64,000 nt of DNA from Chrysaora quinquecirrha (GCA_014526335.1 JACTAT010000043.1:1375997-1439996); one strand, 5' to 3'. Shown: positions 1-11,480, counted from the stretch's first letter. Notes: generated by a model not told the origin, from the letters alone. Program-made: numbers and translations.

Positions 1-154
1 GTCGATGATAATGATAAGAATGATATAATGATGATTGTTTCGTATGTCATGATGATGATGATGATGATAATGATGAGAATGGCATGATGATTGTTGGGTT
101 GATGATCATGATGATTGAGGTGATGATCATATTGATGATTATGATGAAGACGAC

Positions 155-214
<60 letters not shown>

Positions 215-265
215 AACGATAATGATAACAATTTTGATGATAATGGTGACGATTTTGGTGGTGAT
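1..265. repeat. ATG/GAT trinucleotide microsatellite
   Basis: Interrupted trinucleotide repeat; the purest run (ATG repeated more than twenty times) lies at about 142-212. Poly-methionine reading frames through it are artefacts. Confidence 0.95.
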
Positions 266-385
266 TATTGTCCTTCGGACATTGCGATAGCGCGGTTATG
301 TTTGTGTTTAAAACCGTTTCTGAAATCATCAAATCTCGTCAAATCGTTTGCATGACACGACTTTCTATGAAAATTCATGGGGACA

Positions 386-506
386 TACCGTAAATGCTCT
401 ATTAAACGCCCAGCCTCTTTCAAACGCCCGTAACAAATTAACGCCCCTTTATAATCCTAAGGAGATTAAATAAACGCCCGGGGCGTTTAATAGTGCATTT
501 AAGGTA
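386..506. mobile_element. Short MITE, CCGTAAAT-type ends, TA duplication
   Basis: Inverted ends of about 24 bp: left begins CCGTAAATGCTCTATTAAAC, and the reverse complement of the right end reads CCTTAAATGCACTATTAAAC. Both are flanked by TA, as expected for a Tc1/mariner-type non-autonomous element. The ~117 bp interior has no coding capacity. It sits just upstream of the first RRM exon, in an intron of that gene. Confidence 0.8.
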
Positions 507-547
507 ACTATTCTTGTGAATATAAATTTTCTCTGTCGTTCTTGCAG

Positions 548-2368
548 GCAAGGTTTCATTACCTTTGCGACTCACGAGGCTGCAGAGAAAGCAATTGCCG
601 AGGTAAAAATGGTTTTATATTCACTGTTTTTGAACGCAATGTCAAATGAGTCCAAATCTACTGTAGTAGCTATTGTATCCAGACAAGTGTGGCTGCAATA
701 GACCTTTTCAAAGAGGTGGGTATTCATAGTCCTGTCCTAGACTTATTACCTGAGTCCCAGTTATCGCTCACGAAACCGAGGCCAACACTAAAATGAGATC
801 GCTCAGACTGAAGTCGAAAAGTGAGATGATAGAGATTTTTGTCGGCGGGTCGCCACATTTTCACTGAACAAAATCATGGAATCGAGGCAGCAACTTTCCG
901 ACCAGTTTTTCAACTGTTCTTTTATGAGTCGTAATGGTAGCGGGGTGGCGGAGGAGCGGAATCTAACGACTCATGTAGTAAGTCTAGTCCTTTCCCGAAA
1001 ATAACGGTATTCTCACCTGTTTGTTTTTCAGACGTTACGCTCATTCCCCCAAATGTATGTCCAAAATGTTCCCGCCATTTCTCTGACGCGTGATTTATGT
1101 TTTTTCTTGGCTTTTTCGTTGTTATATTATCGCATCATCGATTTTTTCAGATGCATGGTGATATGGTACAAAACGTTACATTGAAAGTCAGCATGGCAGG
1201 AAGGCCAAACCGCGGAGATTTCTCAGACAGACGATCATTCGAAGGTCTGTTAATATATTTTAAGTGAGATCCTTTTTTTCACATCTCCATATATATTTTG
1301 AAATGAGTACTGCAGCTTTACGATACACTCTTTTTTTATAAGAACTAGGAAATTTTGATCGAGGCTGGCTGTTCTTAAATTGTTGCCTTTTTTGAGCTTG
1401 AAACGTTCTTAATTCCTCGGTTAGTAAGATACTTATACTTACAGTGAATGTCTAGAGTGGTACTAGGTTCGTATAAAATCCAGCATCCTTGTATATTTCT
1501 TTTTTATACTTCTTTTTACATTCAGTCTGTCTGTCTTTCTTTCATACAAAGCTGATACTCTTAAGGCTTATGAGAAGGCCAGCCTCGGCTTGTTCTTACA
1601 TTGTTCTTAAAATCTGGGCAAAATCCAGGCTCGTATTCTTATAAAATTGTTCTTATAAAAAAAGAGTCTAATTCAATTGAGCCCTCAAGCTGCTTAATGT
1701 TTCAGGTCAGGTCAGTCCAGTCATCAATGCTTACACTTTTTTTTCAATAAGCAACTTGACTTTGGTCCAACCCTTAAGAGTTGCTTAACATTTCTAGTTT
1801 TTCAGAATGACTGGTACCCCCCCCCCCCTAAAATGTCTTATTTTGACTCTTTTCTGGCTTTTCAATTTAATCGACAAGTTCGCAAGGATGTAGCTACTGT
1901 ATAAAGAAAACAATTTTGAATTTCACTAAAAATTTTTACAAAATCTCAGCCCTAGTTGCTTATTGACGAGTTGCTTATTGAAAAAGTGTATTTAGCAGTT
2001 GCTTATCGAATAAAAAAGTGCATTAATCGTCCAAAATTTCTTATACAAATGAGTACATCTCATCTCTCCAAATTTTCTGTCCTCGCGACATTCCTGTGCG
2101 TTTTCCTCGCCCGATGCGTTGCTTGCCTTCTTCAGTTACTTCACCTTTTTAGAGATTAGAATCGAATCAACGAAAAACCCGTGGAAAAACCATTTTAAAC
2201 GTTCTTTTCGTTACAGGAAGAGGAGAACGCCGAGATTTCCCCCTACCGAGATTTCCAAGTCAAGAAGCCCCATTGACGCCAGAGAAAATAAATCAACAAC
2301 AACAACAACATGATAAGAAAGCATCTGATCGTGAGCTTGTGACGTATTCTGATGAATTCGACTTTTAA
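548..2368 (+). CDS. RRM protein, last three exons; resembles NELF-E
   Basis: Three + strand exons (548-602, 1151-1244, 2217-2368) join in phase across AG/GT sites and end in TAA. Exon 1 begins at phase 2 with an RNP1-like core (QGFITF) followed by the helix AAEKAIAE. Exon 2 supplies the last RRM strand (VQNVTLKVSMA). Exon 3 has an Arg-rich stretch, a five-Gln run and the C-terminus RELVTYSDEFDF. NELF-E, the RNA-binding subunit of the negative elongation factor that pauses RNA polymerase II, has a divergent RNP1 of the same spacing, an equivalent last strand, and a C-terminal tail with a comparable VYSDD-like block; hence the tentative family call. Upstream exons lie outside the window. MITEs occupy the second intron. 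Some other RRM protein is the alternative; the exon joins are more certain than the name. Confidence 0.6.
1324..1671. mobile_element. MITE with TACACTCTTTTTTTATAAGAAC-type ends
   Basis: Inverted ends pair CACTCTTTTTTTATAAGAAC on the left with the complement of GTTCTTATAAAAAAAGAGTC on the right, flanked by TA on both sides. Length about 345 bp, no ORF. It lies in the second intron of the RRM gene. A truncated relative abuts the gap at 11506, and 8552-8927 is a diverged relative. Confidence 0.75.
1732..1990. mobile_element. MITE with CAATAAGCAAC ends, copy 1
   Basis: The left end reads CACTTTTTTTTCAATAAGCAAC-like sequence and the right end GTTGCTTATTGAAAAAGTG followed by TA. The interior (GACTGGTACCCCC, CAAAATCTCAGCCCTAGTTG) recurs at 10351-10600, confirming an interspersed family. 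An extra end-like copy (GTTGCTTATCG...AAAAAAGTG) runs on to 2022. Confidence 0.75.
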
Positions 2369-2735
2369 TGTTTATTGTTTCTATTCCTCCCCTCTTCCAT
2401 ACACTCCTCTGTAAAAGAACTGGACATCCATGTTTTCTCCATAGCCAAAACCCTTTAGCCAAATGGCAAATTCACATACACCCCCGGGGTACCTAAAATT
2501 TAATAATAATAATTCATTCATTTTAAGGTGGTTAAAGGAGGTGTAGTTCTACCTGACCCTGAAATCTACAGAAATGTGTCTCTCAAGGCTCTTCGGAAGC
2601 GGGGGGGGGGGCTGGGGTGGCTTGAGCCCCCAATAATTTTGAAAACAATAGTATGGTGTCATAAAATCATTACGTCATCAAATCCTTTCAGTTGTTCAGT
2701 CTGTCATTTAAAATTTCTAAAATTTTGAAATGTAA

Positions 2736-3063
2736 TGCCGTAAATCCTTGAATTAGCCCCCCTCGAATAGCCCTCCCGTCAAAGTAGCCCATTCCCTAGA
2801 GCGATAAATTGCAAGCCCTCCCCCTCGTATAAGCCACTACCCCTGACATGTTGGTGTTAGCCTTTTGAGTTCATACATTGGTACTTTATCGAGTCACGAC
2901 AGAAAAACGCTTTCTCCAAGTCGATGATACTGTAAATCATGCTTTTGTAAATAATTTTATAAGCCCCTCCCCCTCGCTAAAGCCCCCACCTTGAATAAGC
3001 CGGCCCCTCTAAACTAATGAAAAATAAGTAAGCCTCGGGGGGCTAATTCGAGGATTTACGGTA
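2736..3063. mobile_element. MITE with CCGTAAATCC ends and a GC-rich interior
   Basis: The left end is CCGTAAATCCTTGAATTAGC; the right end is the complement of CCGTAAATCCTCGAATTAGC and is followed by TA. The interior is full of AAGCCCC-type units. A partial second copy is at 8212-8462. It lies between the two host genes. Confidence 0.8.
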
Positions 3064-3530
3064 TTAATAATAGGGAAAGAAAAACAAGAAAGGACAATCG
3101 AAATTTAATGAGAAAAACTTCCAATTTTACTCCAAGTTCATATCAAAATTTGCATTTGGCCTTCTTGTCACTGCCCTCTTCGCTTTCAGTAAAGTGATTA
3201 TTTCAGTCATAAATTTTCACTTAAATTTTAACTCTGTGTATGGCCAAATGACCCAGACAGAGGGGGGAAGCGAAAAGGGCCCGTCTCGGGAGGCCATACA
3301 GAGTTTCTGGGTGACGATCGCACGAAGCTTAGAACAAAAGCGTGACCACAAAATCCAGAGGAATTAAAATGTCATTAACCTCTTCTCGAGAAATTTTTCA
3401 GAATACGATATTGTTTTGAAATATTTTGCCCCGATTTTTTTTCAAAGTCTCCGCCATCTAAAACCCGTAATTTATCACAGAAATTGATCAATTATCTGTT
3501 TTTAACATTATTTCTCGCTTTGTAACTTCC
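3064..3530. other. Intergenic stretch, no gene seen
   Basis: Between the MITE and the putative netrin promoter. AT-rich with a GC-richer island at about 3250-3320; no splice-framed coding sequence recognised. Confidence 0.5.
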
Positions 3531-3537
3531 TATAAAG
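3531..3537 (+). promoter_or_regulatory. Possible TATA box upstream of netrin
   Basis: TATAAAG lies 381 bases before the netrin start codon. A start site near 3560 would give a 5' leader of about 350 nt with no intron needed. This is a sequence match only. Confidence 0.3.
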
Positions 3538-3917
3538 GCGTGGCTTGTTTTCCCCGCAATTTCTTATCAGTTGATTCCGCCCTTCAATTTGGCAACTTGC
3601 TTTTTGAGTGCGACAACTTCCTTTTGCTGTTCATTTCACTTCCGTTCTCCGGAATTGTCTTCGATCGGAAACAATGCAAAGGTTTCATCGAAATAAAAGA
3701 ACTCCTGTGTGAAACCTGTGCAAGGTTGGAATCCCGCAGAGATCACAAGCGAACGCTGATGAAAAATTGTTTGAAATTGCTGCGAACTGGGGTGGTTTGA
3801 AATATGCTTCGAGCAAGTTAGAAGCCTCAAATTTCTGAAGAATTTACCCGCAAAAATTTTACTTTTGGGGTGAATTGAGCTTCAGATTTTGTTAGAAGTG
3901 CTTTTTTCGCCACTAAA

Positions 3918-6900
3918 ATGGCGTGGACAAGAAATGAGAACATTGTTTTGAAACTAGTTGTTTTCGTGGTCTTTATCAAGATAGCTTCTAGTCAACTTGG
4001 AACTGCGAAAAAGTGCTATGAAATCGATGGTACGCCTTCACGATGTATGCCTGAATTTGTTAACGCTGCTTATTTGAAGAATATAGTCGCAAATAATACA
4101 TGTGGGCTGAAAAAACCGAGTTATTACTGTGTGCAAAGCGGAGTTACTGGCGTGCAGAAGAACTGCGAGTATTGTGACAGTTCTGTGAAGAAACTCGCCC
4201 ACCCGGCAAGGTACATGAACGACTATGTGGAAGAGGCTGTCAAAGACAGAACGTGGTGGCAAAGTGATACATTGAACGATAACAAACACCCAGTGACAAT
4301 TATTCTTGATTTGGGCAAAACATTCGATATAACATATGTCAGGATAACATTTCATTCGTCACGACCCCAGTCGTTCGCGATTTATAAAAAGAGCAACACA
4401 AACCCAGACTCGAAATGGATACCCTTCCAGTATTATTCTCAAACCTGCCAAAAAACTTACGGAGTTTCGGAAAACGTCATCGTAACCAGAGCGAATCAGA
4501 AAGTCGCATTGTGCACGAAGAAATACAGCGGAATTACGCCTCTTAGTAATGGCAACGTCGCATTTTCGACGCTAGAAGGACGACCAGATCGATACGGTTT
4601 CGACAGCAGTCGTGTTCTACAGGTAAATATTTAAATTAGAATTAATTTCACAAAATCGGTTAATTTTTCGATTCTCTCCGACTACCCATCGAAATCTGTC
4701 GAAAAAATTTTAATTGGCTTAAATCGTAAAGCCGTAAAAACCTTAAAACCACTTAAGTGTAAACAATCTAAAAAGTTCAACAAAGAATTTTTCTTTTATC
4801 ATAAATGAAATTCTAACCATTTTCTGATAAATCTTTCCCGCTCTTGAATTATGAAATAATTTCACCGACATCTGAAAATATTGGAGGTCGCCGGCGGAAA
4901 ATACGCCCAGTCCTGGCGGATGCTTGAATTCCTAGGTAATCCGGTCGATGTTGAGGAATGTCGGTGAAATTACATGCATGTGGAGGTCGTGATCCTCGGG
5001 AACGGAAGGTGATATATATTTGATATATATTTCTTTTACGTTAGTTGCAACAAATAGTGATATACACTAATTCATACTAACATTAAGCAACCATAGGAAT
5101 TGCATTGATCAACTCATTTAGTGCAAAAGGAGCACTCGCATTTTTTAGCGAGGAACCAAGTTTTGATCAAATTTTTAAACTGTTTAGTGTTACTCGCCGT
5201 TTTGATTTCATTAGGAAGGGAATTCCATATTTTTGGCCCTTGATAACATAAGGACTTAATGCCAAAGCCTGTGGTTCTAACTTTTGGTATTTCAAGAAGA
5301 TTTGTGCTCCGTAGATTGTGGTCTAGTTTTTTAGGTAAAAAATAGTCCTTCATAAAAACAGGATTTAGGTTATTCAAAGTTTTGAATACCTCTAAAGCAA
5401 GGAGCCTTATCGACTGTATATGAATGGTGGTCTCCATTGAATCAGATAGTAGTTTTTCATACGTAGAAGTATAGTCAGAATATGCAAGTCGTAGTGCTCT
5501 CTCATTTATCTTTTCTAGTTTGTCTTGGCTCCCTTTGGTGCATAACATCCAAATAAGTGGACAGTAATTAAAGTGGCATAAGATAAACGAGTTAATTATA
5601 ATTTTTCTCTCTTTTTCCCCCATGAACCTAGCTAAGCGTTTTAGAGAATTAAGTTGTTTTGCTGCTTTTTTTACAAATTTTATCAATATGGGCATCAAAT
5701 TTTAAACTTTCATCTATCTCTATACCTAGCAGAGTTACATTAGTTTCGACTTTTATTTTTAGATTCTCATTAATTTCAAAATGTTCTATGTTCTTGTTTT
5801 TATTTCCAATAGTAATGGCTTGAAATTTAGAACCATTAGCAGTCATTTCGTTTGACTTAAACCATTCAAGACATTTATTGGTGTTTATTTTTATCAAATT
5901 TATTAATTCTTCAGTGCTTGAGGTGGTCACTGTCAGTGTGTTGTCATCGGCAAAATTACAGAGAGACCCATCACTGAGGTTATAAAAGATATCATTTATA
6001 AAGGAGTTGAAGAGAAGAGGTCCTAGTATTGAACCTTGTGGGACACCTTGTCCTAATTCATCCCAAGAGCTATATTGTCCTTTTACTTTTACTCTTTGCT
6101 TTCTATCTGACAAATAATTCTGGATGAATAAGAGTGAATTTTCTTTTATCCCATAAGCATGTAGTTTTGCAAGTAGAAGATTCTTTGGGAGACAATCAAA
6201 AGCTTTTGATAGATCCATTAGAATCGCCCCTATATGTGCATTTTGCTCTAGTCCTTTTCTCCAGTTTTCTATTAATCTGAAAAGTGCATGTTCGGATGAA
6301 AATGCTTTCTGTACGCACATAAATATGGAGAAAATTTACCTTGGAGAAAAGGGGAAAGCTGAAGTTCTATAACTTTTTCAAAAACTTTAGAGAATGTAGT
6401 AAGTAGACTGATTGGCCTGTAATTTTCTTTGTTAAATGGATCCTTTTTCTTGTACACTGGTGTGACTATTGCCTTTTTAAAGAATTAGGAATGTACCTTG
6501 CGAAATACATTTGTTAATTATATCAAGTAAAGGTTTAAGGATAATATCTACAGAGATTTTTAGAAATTTGGCATTTATCATATCATGACCCATCGCTTTT
6601 TTATGATTAAGATCAAGAATAATTTGCTTAAGCACTGGTGCTGGAACTGATAGGAAATTGAAAATTGATTCGTCTTGTAAATTAAGTTTTATTCTCCCAA
6701 TACTAGGATGGTTCTCGAAGCCCTTGATGATTTCATCAATTGTCGGGTAGCTCCCAGCGTTCTTATTAGCTGTAGTGCTGGTTTGGCTAATGCTGACAAA
6801 ATGTTTATTCATAATTTCTGCAACAGATTGAGGGTTACTGACAAGACTATCGTTTTCAGATATTGTAATTTCAGAATCAGTGTGGCCTTTCCCGAAGAAG

Positions 6901-9900
6901 TAGGGTTTCAACTTCTTCCAAAATGTTTTGGAGTCAAGTGTGCCGTTTTGACAAATCCTGGTAAAGTAATCAGATTTCAGATGTTGACGAAGATTTGCAC
7001 AGTGGTTTCTTTGCTTTTTAAATCTTTCATAATTAACAGTAGTTTTTGATTTGTTATAGGCATTTTTAAATTTAGTTCTTAGCATTATTGCTTTTCTATG
7101 TACCTTACTGAGGGGTTTATTATTTGCCCTAACTATTTTGGATTTTAATGGTGCGTGATAATTAACTATGCTATCGAACAAATCTTGAAAGTATTCGAAT
7201 GCCTGATTGCCATCATGAATGTATTGGCAAAGATAAAATGGTGTTTCTGAAAGATCTTTGCAGAAAGCATCCTCATTAAAGTTTTTAAATCTCTGTAGCG
7301 AATTATATTAGGATGGTGTTTGGGAATTGAAGATTTGCAAGTAGTAAGAATTAGCTTATGGAAGTCACTTAAAGAGGTTTCAATAGTTTTAGTATTTTAA
7401 AATTATGTTTCCGGTTGGTAAGGATTACGTCAATTGATGACGGATTACAATTTGGTTTGTAACAAGTTGGCTCTTTGATGAGATTTGTGAGCCCAAGAGT
7501 AGAACAAATAGTTTTAAGGCTAGGATCGGTTGGAGTTAGATTCAGATCACCAATTATTATAAAATTATCATATTGTGAGGAACATTTATCAATCAATTTA
7601 ATTATAGAATTTCTGAAAATTTTATTATCCGCATTTGGTGGATTGTATGCAGCAATGATGACCCATTTTCTTTTCGTAGATTTAGTTCAAAGCATATATT
7701 TTCTATTTCTTCATCTTCAAATTTGTCAGTTCTTCTGCTTTTGAAGGGTTCCTTGATGTAAACAAGGAGACCACCACCATGTGCATTTCTATCAGCACGA
7801 TAAGGAGCCTTGTAACCAGGTATTAAAAATTGTTCAGTTGCAAAGGAATCATCAAGTTTAGTTTCACTGATGATAATGCAGTCAAAAGAGCTCACTGTAA
7901 TTAAATCTTTGAGCTCACAAAATTTGTTTCTAATGCTATTTATGTTTAGGTGTGCAAGAATAGGGTTTTTTGGATTTTTGAAACGTGCCTCTTTTAGCTC
8001 TTTGTAACTAGTTGTGTCCGAATTCTTACTCTTATCAGGTGTGTGGTCTAGTAGCCGTCTCCCATTAAGTCATGCTAAATGACAAGTTTTAATGCAATCC
8101 CTAAGGTTGCTTGCAAGTTTTCTTGTTCCTTTATCATTTAAATGTAGTGCTGAGAAATCTGCTAGAACGAAAACCTTGGAAATTTGCCACCCTTTTCCTC
8201 TGGACTGGTATACCGTAAATCCTCGAATTGCTCCCCCCTCAAAAAAGCCCTCCCCTCTAATAAGCCCTCATCGTAGAGCAAGAAATTGCTAATAAGCCCC
8301 CATTGAATAACCCCCTCGAATTAGCCCCCAACATACAGCGAGAAATTGCAAATAAGCCCCCCTCCCGAATAAGCCCCATCTCCCTGACATGATGGTGTTA
8401 GCCTTTTGAGTCAATATTGGTACTTTGTTGACACAGAATACAGAAAATATATTCTCTAAATGCCCCCACAGCTTTTCCCCTCTAGCCCAAGGGGACTTGC
8501 AGTATTATGGCACTTGCCTTTATGCACTAGAGGGTGCAATTTACCCCAAAATACACTCTTTTCAATAATAAGAAACTCGTTTATAAGAAACTCAGTACTG
8601 AGATCAATATTGGTTAAGAAACTTTTAGTACTTGTCCCAAAATGATAAGAAACTCGCAGGTCTCAGCAACGTTTAGAATTAGAAATATCTCCTCGAGAAC
8701 CACACTTCTGTTACACATTAAGGGTCTCTTTTTACAAAAAGCAGCTGCTTTTAACGTTGCTTCCTCTATTTGTCAAATGTAAGGGTCAATTACCTGTTTT
8801 TTGAAACAAAAAATTTCGATCCCTAAAGAAACTGCTAAGAAACTTTCAGTACAAATATTCTCCAAAAATTAAGAAACTTTTGGTACTGGAAATAAATCTT
8901 AGCTTCTTATAAAATAAAAAGATTGTATTTTTAACATTAAACTTTGAATTTCTTTCCTAGGAATGGGTGACTGTCTCGTCGCTAAAAATCTCACTGGATC
9001 GAATGAACACATTCGGAGACGAGGTTTTCGGCGACCCGAATGTTCTGCGCAGCTATTACTACGCAATATCAAATTTGGTCGTAGGAGGTCGATGCAGGTG
9101 TAATGGCCACGCGTCGGAATGTATTGAAGGCGTAACGGGCGAAGGAGCAAAGAAGTATCTGTGTAAATGCGAACATAACACCGCTGGAGATGATTGTGAG
9201 AAGTGTCAGCCTTTGTACAACGATAGGCCATGGGCTAGAGCTACAAGATATCAGGCCAATCCTTGCTTACGTAAGTTCTCTCTTACTTTAAGGGTGTGTT
9301 CTTCTAAACCAATTCTTTTTTCGTTAACCTCTTTTTTCCGGAATGTGTGCTTTTTGAAGCCATTCTTCTGAAAACGGAAGGTTTTGGAACCTTCTGCCAT
9401 CAAAAGCAGAAGGTTTCCGAGACTTTCGAGAGATTCACGGTTGAATGACGAACGAGACTGCAATTTTACCAGTTGCCTGCCAGGAGACATTCCACGAAAG
9501 GGTATGGGGACGACGTGAACAAAATTTTTGGCGCAAAACCTTTTTAGATTTCCGGAATTCCAGTTTTTTGAAAATCATGAATCCCGTTTTTGGAAGCTTT
9601 CTGATTTCGAAATTCGGAAGATTTTGGAGGCTCAGAAGAACACCCCTAAACAATTCAAAATAATTATAATAAATTATAATAAATAATTTTCCTACCGAAT
9701 CTAGACTTCTTACATTTTTTCCAACCTGGCAGTCTCAAATAGACTTATTACTTAGAGAAGTAGCCCTCGCTCGTTAGGCCAACCTGGGGCGCAGCACTAT
9801 ACTACGACCAAGCAACTTACCTCGCAAGAAGCGGGGCAAAATTCGGATGCGAAATGCGAATGCGAATTTCTACTGTGACTTTTAGCTTCTTAGCGACTTT

Positions 9901-10964
9901 TTAGCGACTTTAGCTGTTTAATATCTATGTGACGCGAGTGCAGTATTTTTTATCATTGGGTTCTCTTGAGCTAGGTTTCTTATTAACCGGCTTCTAATTA
10001 AAAGCAAGTGAAGGACACAGAACAGGTTACACACAAAATGTAATTGTCTGAAGATGATATGAACAAGCTGCAGATTATTAGCAGTGAAATCTCGCATGCC
10101 ATAATCTTTTCACGAGTTTCCTGTTTTGATATTATGCGTCGCCATTTCCTCACCCATCACGCAATCGGCATCTCGAGACTCTATCGTTTTGAAGATGCGC
10201 CTTCACAATAACTGCCCTCGCAGATTAGGATTAGAAATTCTTTCAATATGGAGTTTCGACCAATTGAAAAAGAAAGTCAAAAAGGCAAAGAAAAAAACAC
10301 GAAATCGAAATTTGAGCACTGAAAGTTTCTAACTAACTATTCGTTCTAAATCCATTTTTTTTGATAAGCAACTAGACTTTTTGTCCAGCCCTCAAAGTTG
10401 CTTAACGTATCTGGTCTTTCAGCCCTCACAAAATGACTGGTACCCCCTAAGAACTCTCTTTTTGGCAATTTTCTTGCTGTTACTTGAAAGTGACAAGTTG
10501 GCAGTGATGTACTGTATGAAGAAAGCTTTCTGAACCAAAAATTTGAACAAAATCTCAGCCCTAGTTGTTATTGACAGGTTGTTTATTTAAAAAAAGTGTA
10601 TTTAAACTGGTGAAATACTGCGTGTGTTTGAAAATTACTTTCCTTTCTATTTTTCAGCGTGCAATTGTAATGGATTAGCAGACGCCTGCGTGTTTGACCT
10701 GCAGTTGTATCGCTCGACTGGCCGTGGAGGTCGTTGCGTCTCGTGCAAGAACAACACGGATGGTGCAAACTGTGAGCGATGCAAAATACATCATTACCGC
10801 AAATTCACAAACGAAGCTTGCAAACCATGCAAGTGTAACCCCGTCGGATCAAGACGCCCTCAATGCAATTCAGACGGTCAGTGCTCCTGCCAACCGGGGG
10901 TCTATGGACAGAAATGTGATAAATGTCGTCCTGGGTACTTTGGTTTTTCTAAAACTGGTTGCCG
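3918..10964 (+). CDS. Netrin (5' exons: signal peptide, laminin N-terminal domain, LE1-LE3)
   Basis: Exons 3918-4622, 8961-9270 and 10658-10964 join at phases 0 and 1 with consensus splice sites (gtaaat/ctag, gtaagt/ttcag, then gtgagt). The ATG has A at -3 and G at +4. Residues 1-25 form a hydrophobic signal peptide. The laminin N-terminal domain has netrin hallmarks (RCMPEF, TWWQS, SRPESF-like, GNVAFSTLEGRP). Exon 2 ends this domain and enters LE1 (CRCNGHASEC); exon 3 finishes LE1-LE2 and ends at the close of LE3 (RPGYFGFSKTGC). Netrins are secreted guidance cues that bind DCC and UNC5 receptors and associate with basement membrane. The 445 residues seen compare with about 600 for the family: the C-terminal NTR module is missing. 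The exon 3 donor is intact, so at least one exon should follow; it may lie in the N gap or beyond the window. The first intron contains a whole LINE. Which netrin class it belongs to is not resolved. Confidence 0.96.
4858..4971. repeat. Short imperfect inverted repeat
   Basis: AATTTCACCGACAT at 4858-4871 is matched in inverted orientation by ATGTCGGTGAAATT at 4958-4971, around a GC-richer 86 bp core. Probably a tiny MITE or hairpin repeat in the first netrin intron. Confidence 0.6.
5090..8212 (-). mobile_element. CR1-like non-LTR retrotransposon, decayed
   Basis: Read on the - strand: tail of an SGNH-esterase-like ORF1 (HLNDKGTRKLA, about 8150), the linker HLNINSIRNK, an AP endonuclease in pieces (about 7960-7602 with SETKLDD; 7596-7369 with GDLN and the Asp-Val-Ile-Leu-Thr-Asn block), a connecting region (7181-6477), and reverse transcriptase from about 6470 to 5114. 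CR1-like LINEs copy by target-primed reverse transcription. At least five frameshifts or stops separate the pieces, so the element is dead. It sits in the first netrin intron, antisense to the gene, and a CCGTAAATCC MITE abuts its 5' end. Confidence 0.9.
5114..6457 (-). pseudogene. LINE reverse transcriptase, frameshifted
   Basis: Three overlapping - strand pieces (6457-6272, 6320-5649, 5698-5114). Motifs in order are ENYRPISLL, ILMDLSKAFDCL (catalytic Asp), GVPQGSILGPLLF and FADD in place of the usual YADD. The last piece is the LINE C-terminal region (GPKIWNSLP). Overlaps at 6272-6320 and 5649-5698 mark single-base frameshifts. Confidence 0.9.
8212..8462. mobile_element. Partial MITE, CCGTAAATCC family
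   Basis: It begins TACCGTAAATCCTCGAATTG and shares its interior with the 2736-3063 element, including CCTGACAT..TGGTGTTAGCC and TTGGTACTTT. The opposite inverted end is absent, so the copy is truncated. It abuts the 5' end of the LINE. Confidence 0.7.
8552..8927. mobile_element. MITE with ATAAGAAACT ends
   Basis: The left end CACTCTTTTCAATAATAAGA pairs with the complement of the right end (CAATCTTTTTATTTTATAAG); both are flanked by TA. The interior repeats the unit TTAAGAAACTTTTRGTACT several times. It ends 33 bp before netrin exon 2, close to the branch-point and acceptor region. Confidence 0.65.
9291..9647. mobile_element. MITE with AGGGTGTTCTTCT ends
   Basis: The left end AGGGTGTGTTCTTCT pairs with the right end AGAAGAACACCCCT. 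The interior of about 330 bp is rich in short inverted segments such as CGGAAGGTTTTGG. It begins 20 bp after netrin exon 2, in the second intron. Confidence 0.65.
9648..10350. other. Netrin intron sequence, nothing recognised
   Basis: AT-rich intron. No inverted ends, RNA gene or coding segment supported. Confidence 0.4.
10351..10600. mobile_element. MITE with GATAAGCAAC ends, copy 2
   Basis: Same family as 1732-1990: GATAAGCAACT at the left, shared interior blocks (AAATGACTGGTACCCCC, ACAAAATCTCAGCCCTAGTTG), and AAAAAAAGTG followed by TA at the right. It sits 57 bp before netrin exon 3. Confidence 0.75.
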
Positions 10965-11226
10965 GTGAGTAAGAAATTGACTTTTTGTATTTCTGTTTTT
11001 TCTTTCAGTTCAACTCTTTTATAGCTATCATGGGGCCTATATGAAACCCCCAATCGCTCTTACGTTTGTTTAACATTTTCCTTATTCTTAGCTGTTTACA
11101 TTATAGGAAGTTAACACACTGGTTTAATCCACAGGTTCACAGTTAAACTGATTCCTATACTTAGATATGCAGACATTTGCGTAAAAGCCTCGATCTAAAG
11201 CAGATGAGTAAAGTAGTAAGGGTTTA

Positions 11227-11480
11227 AGGCTCTGGCAAAACGATCAAACATTGCTTGTCAATCATTGTTTAACGTTTGGTAACCTCACAGAATATTGCTT
11301 GAAAAGTATAAGTAAGCAGAATTCGTTGCACAATGTTAAAGTTCAAAACATTTTTGCTTGCTGCAAGCAAAAAATGTTTGGCGAGCATTGTTTAGCGACG
11401 TGGCCAAACGGTAAAACATTTCGGTTGACGAGGAAATTTAATATGTTTACAAACAATGTTCGATCGTTTGGCAGGGGCCT
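11227..11480. mobile_element. MITE with AGGCCCCTGCCAAACGATC-type ends
   Basis: The left end AGGCTCTGGCAAAACGATCA pairs with the reverse complement of the right end (AGGCCCCTGCCAAACGATCG). Both ends then share AAACATTG/GAACATTG. The interior alternates GCTTG and TTTGGC motifs. Located after netrin exon 3. Confidence 0.75.

Noticed and set aside
84..290. Poly-methionine reading frame
   Set aside because: Translation of an ATG microsatellite; no coding signal.
3540..3800. Small coding gene upstream of netrin
   Set aside because: An 86-residue frame without recognisable features, lying where the netrin 5' leader is expected.
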